Below are positions 4,702-6,917 of a DNA stretch of 6,917 bases, one piece after another (position 1 is the first letter of the stretch; the number at the start of each line of letters is the position of its first letter). Position numbers and translations under genes: made by a program. The DNA lies in contig CANCSY010000167.1 of NCBI GenBank assembly GCA_947380915.1, positions 1-6,917 of the forward strand. The letters are read 5' to 3'. Under the pieces are notes generated by a model. That model saw nothing but the letters and a program-made list of their open reading frames with translations. It was not told where the DNA came from and made no database searches. Origin of the DNA: Beijerinckiaceae bacterium (lineage in GTDB: Bacteria; Pseudomonadota; Alphaproteobacteria; Rhizobiales; Beijerinckiaceae).

Positions 4702-6917
4702 GCGGTGCTCGAGGCCTTCTTGCCCAACGCCGCCTGCGCCGCCGCAAGGCGGGCGATGGGCACGCGGAAGGGCGAGCAGGAGACGTAATCAAGGCCCGTC
4801 TTTTCGCAGAAGGCGATGGAGGCAGGATCGCCCCCATGCTCGCCGCAGATGCCCAGCTTGATGTCGGGCCTTGTGGCGCGGCCACGCTGCGTGGCGATCT
4901 TCACCAACTCGCCGACACCGTCCTGATCAAGCGTCACGAAGGGATCGGCGGGCAAGATCCCCTTCTGGGTGTAGGAGCCAAGGAACGAGGCTGCGTCGTC
5001 GCGCGAGATGCCAAGAGTCGTCTGTGTCAGATCGTTGGTGCCGAAGGAGAAGAACTCCGCCGTCTTCGCGATGTCGGCGGCCAGCAGCGCGGCGCGGGGC
5101 AGCTCGATCATGGTGCCCACATGATAGGGCACGGTGACGCCGGTTTCGTTGGCAACCGCCTGCGCCATGGCGACAATGCGGGCCTTGATGAGATCGAGCT
5201 CCGGCAAGGCCATCACCAGCGGCACCATGATCTCGGCGGTCACGGGCTGGCCAGTCTTGCGTCCGGCCTCCACCGCGCCTTCAAAGATGGCGCGCGCCTG
5301 CATTTCGGCGATCTCGGGATAGCGGATGGCGATGCGCACGCCCCGAAAGCCCAGCATGGGGTTGAACTCGTGCAGCTCCCCAGCGCGGCGCTTCAGCTTC
5401 TCCGGGCTCGCGCCCATGGCCTTGGCGACTTCGGCGATTTCCGCATCCGTATGGGGCAGGAATTCGTGCAGGGGGGGGTCAAGAAGACGGATCGTCACCG
5501 GCAGGCCCGACATGATCTCGAACAGGTCTGCGAAATCCTGCCGCTGCATGGGCAGCAGCTTGGCGAGCGCGTGGCGACGACCAGCCTCGTCGTCCGCCAG
5601 AATCATCTCGCGCACGGCCACGATGCGGTCGCCCTCGAAGAACATATGTTCGGTGCGGCACAGGCCGATGCCATCGGCGCCGAAGTTGCGGGCCACCCGC
5701 GCGTCGGCGGGGGTGTCCGCATTGGTGCGCACCTTCATGCGGCGCACCAGATCGGCCCATTCCATGATCTTGGCGAAATCGCCTGACAGTTCCGGCTCCA
5801 GCATGGGTGCGGAGCCTTCCAGCACCTGGCCGGTGGAGCCGTCGATGGTGATGATGTCGCCCTTTTTCATCACCTTGCCCGCGACCGTGAAGGTCTGGGC
5901 GGCATAATCGACGCGGATGGAGCCCGCGCCCGACACGCAGGGCTTGCCCATGCCGCGCGCCACCACCGCCGCATGGGAGGTCATGCCGCCGCGCGTGGTC
6001 AGAATGCCTTCGGAGGCATGCATGCCGTGGATATCCTCGGGCGAGGTCTCCACGCGCACCAGAATGACCTTGCGGCCCGCATTTTTCAGCAATTCGGCTT
6101 CGTCGGAATTGAATACGATCTCGCCGCAGGCCGCGCCCGGCGAGGCCGGCAGGCCCGAGCCGATCACCTTGCGGTCAGCCTTGGGGTCGATGGTGGGATG
6201 CAGCAGCTGATCGAGGGAGGCCGGATCAATGCGCAGAATCGCCTCTTCATGGCTGATGAGGCCCTCGCTCGCCATATCCACCGCGATGCGCAGCGCCGCC
6301 TTGGCGGTGCGCTTGCCGCCGCGCGTCTGGAGCATCCAGAGCTTGCCGCGCTCCACCGTGAATTCCATGTCCTGCATGTCGCGATAGTGCTTTTCCAGCA
6401 GATGCGTCACGCGGACGAATTCGGCGAAACACTCGGGCAGCGCCGTCTCCATGGAGGGCTTGTCGGAATGGGCGGCGATGCGCGCCACTTCCGTGATGTT
6501 CTGGGGGGTGCGGATGCCCGCCACCACATCCTCGCCCTGGGCGTTGATGAGGAACTCCCCATAGAGCTCATGCACGCCGGTGGAGGGATTGCGCGTGAAG
6601 GCGACGCCGGTGGCCGAGGTCTCGCCCATGTTGCCGAAGACCATGGCCTGCACATTCACCGCCGTGCCCCAGCTCTCGGGGATGTCGTTCAGGCGGCGAT
6701 AGGTGATGGCGCGCTGGTTCATCCAGGAGCCGAAGACGGCGCCCACGGCGCCCCAGAGCTGGGCGCGCGGATCCTGCGGGAAGGGCTTGCCGGACTTTTC
6801 CTCGACGCAGGCCTTGTAGCGCGTGACGATCTCGCGCCAGTCGGTCGCGTCGAGGTCGGTGTCGAGCATGTGGCCGTGCATGTCCTTGTATTCTTCGAGG
6901 ATCTCCTCGAAATTGTG
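4698..6917 (-). CDS. ppdK: Pyruvate, phosphate dikinase, N-terminus cut off by window edge
   Basis: PPDK is a cytosolic enzyme that interconverts ATP, phosphate and pyruvate with AMP, pyrophosphate and PEP. In bacteria it can serve PEP formation or pyrophosphate-linked glycolysis. The 739 visible residues (numbered from the window edge) contain the rest of the ATP-grasp region, including TRNPSTGVHELYGE at about 108-121 and QTRGGKRTAKA at about 197-207. The swivelling phosphohistidine domain carries GGMTSHAAVVARGMGKPCV, with catalytic His315 encoded at 5973-5975. The C-terminal PEP/pyruvate TIM barrel carries FGADGIGLCRTEHMF, FGTNDLTQ and LGICGEHGGDP, with catalytic Cys691 encoded at 4845-4847. 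The His-domain and GGDP motifs fit PPDK rather than PEP synthase. The family is about 870-900 residues, so about 140-160 are missing beyond 6917. The frame is open to the edge, so the ATG at 6881 is internal, not the start. The stop overlaps the next gene's start by four bases. Confidence 0.98.
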   Translation of the reverse strand, partial: HNFEEILEEYKDMHGHMLDTDLDATDWREIVTRYKACVEEKSGKPFPQDPRAQLWGAVGAVFGSWMNQRAITYRRLNDIPESWGTAVNVQAMVFGNMGETSATGVAFTRNPSTGVHELYGEFLINAQGEDVVAGIRTPQNITEVARIAAHSDKPSMETALPECFAEFVRVTHLLEKHYRDMQDMEFTVERGKLWMLQTRGGKRTAKAALRIAVDMASEGLISHEEAILRIDPASLDQLLHPTIDPKADRKVIGSGLPASPGAACGEIVFNSDEAELLKNAGRKVILVRVETSPEDIHGMHASEGILTTRGGMTSHAAVVARGMGKPCVSGAGSIRVDYAAQTFTVAGKVMKKGDIITIDGSTGQVLEGSAPMLEPELSGDFAKIMEWADLVRRMKVRTNADTPADARVARNFGADGIGLCRTEHMFFEGDRIVAVREMILADDEAGRRHALAKLLPMQRQDFADLFEIMSGLPVTIRLLDPPLHEFLPHTDAEIAEVAKAMGASPEKLKRRAGELHEFNPMLGFRGVRIAIRYPEIAEMQARAIFEGAVEAGRKTGQPVTAEIMVPLVMALPELDLIKARIVAMAQAVANETGVTVPYHVGTMIELPRAALLAADIAKTAEFFSFGTNDLTQTTLGISRDDAASFLGSYTQKGILPADPFVTLDQDGVGELVKIATQRGRATRPDIKLGICGEHGGDPASIAFCEKTGLDYVSCSPFRVPIARLAAAQAALGKKASSTA

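Noticed and set aside
4352..4885. A 177-codon minus-strand frame over the ppdK end and the small membrane gene
   Set aside because: It overlaps two better-supported genes in another frame, and its product is a low-complexity Arg/Pro/Ala sequence.
4836..5786. A 316-codon open frame on the plus strand opposite ppdK
   Set aside because: It is an antisense shadow of the conserved PPDK TIM barrel, with no domain of its own.

Overview
The window is GC-rich, and every gene I can support lies on the minus strand, so the natural reading order runs from position 6917 down to 1. Protein similarity recalled from memory and gene context suggest an alphaproteobacterium, most likely of the order Hyphomicrobiales (Rhizobiales). 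No RNA gene, insertion sequence, CRISPR array or other mobile DNA was seen.

In transcription order the layout is as follows. ppdK (pyruvate phosphate dikinase) is cut by the right edge of the window and lacks its N-terminus. Its stop codon overlaps by ATGA the start of an 89-residue three-helix membrane protein of unknown function. Next comes a possible promoter and a small putative exported protein. A short non-coding region of about 170 bp follows. It carries two copies, exactly 70 bp apart, of a 23-bp inverted repeat (arms close to CTTATRCTC and GAGTATAAG) that looks like a pair of repressor operators. The proximal copy ends one base before the strong ribosome binding site of nadA (quinolinate synthase). 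After nadA comes a 153-nt gap and then a 587-residue periplasmic tetratricopeptide-repeat (TPR) protein that probably starts at a GTG and has a signal peptide. Fifteen bases past its stop, in the same reading frame, begins ispE (CDP-ME kinase of the non-mevalonate isoprenoid pathway), cut at its C-terminus by the left edge.

The named enzymes are conserved metabolic ones: PEP/pyruvate interconversion, the iron-sulfur step of de novo NAD synthesis, and isoprenoid precursor synthesis. They do not form one pathway. I found no clear previously undescribed multi-gene system. The points most worth a second look are the paired operators at nadA (possibly a NadQ-type NAD regulator site), a hairpin that spans the TPR stop codon and abuts the ispE start (possible translational coupling), the TPR protein as a possible relative of the Pseudomonas LbcA protease adaptor, and the two small uncharacterised proteins.
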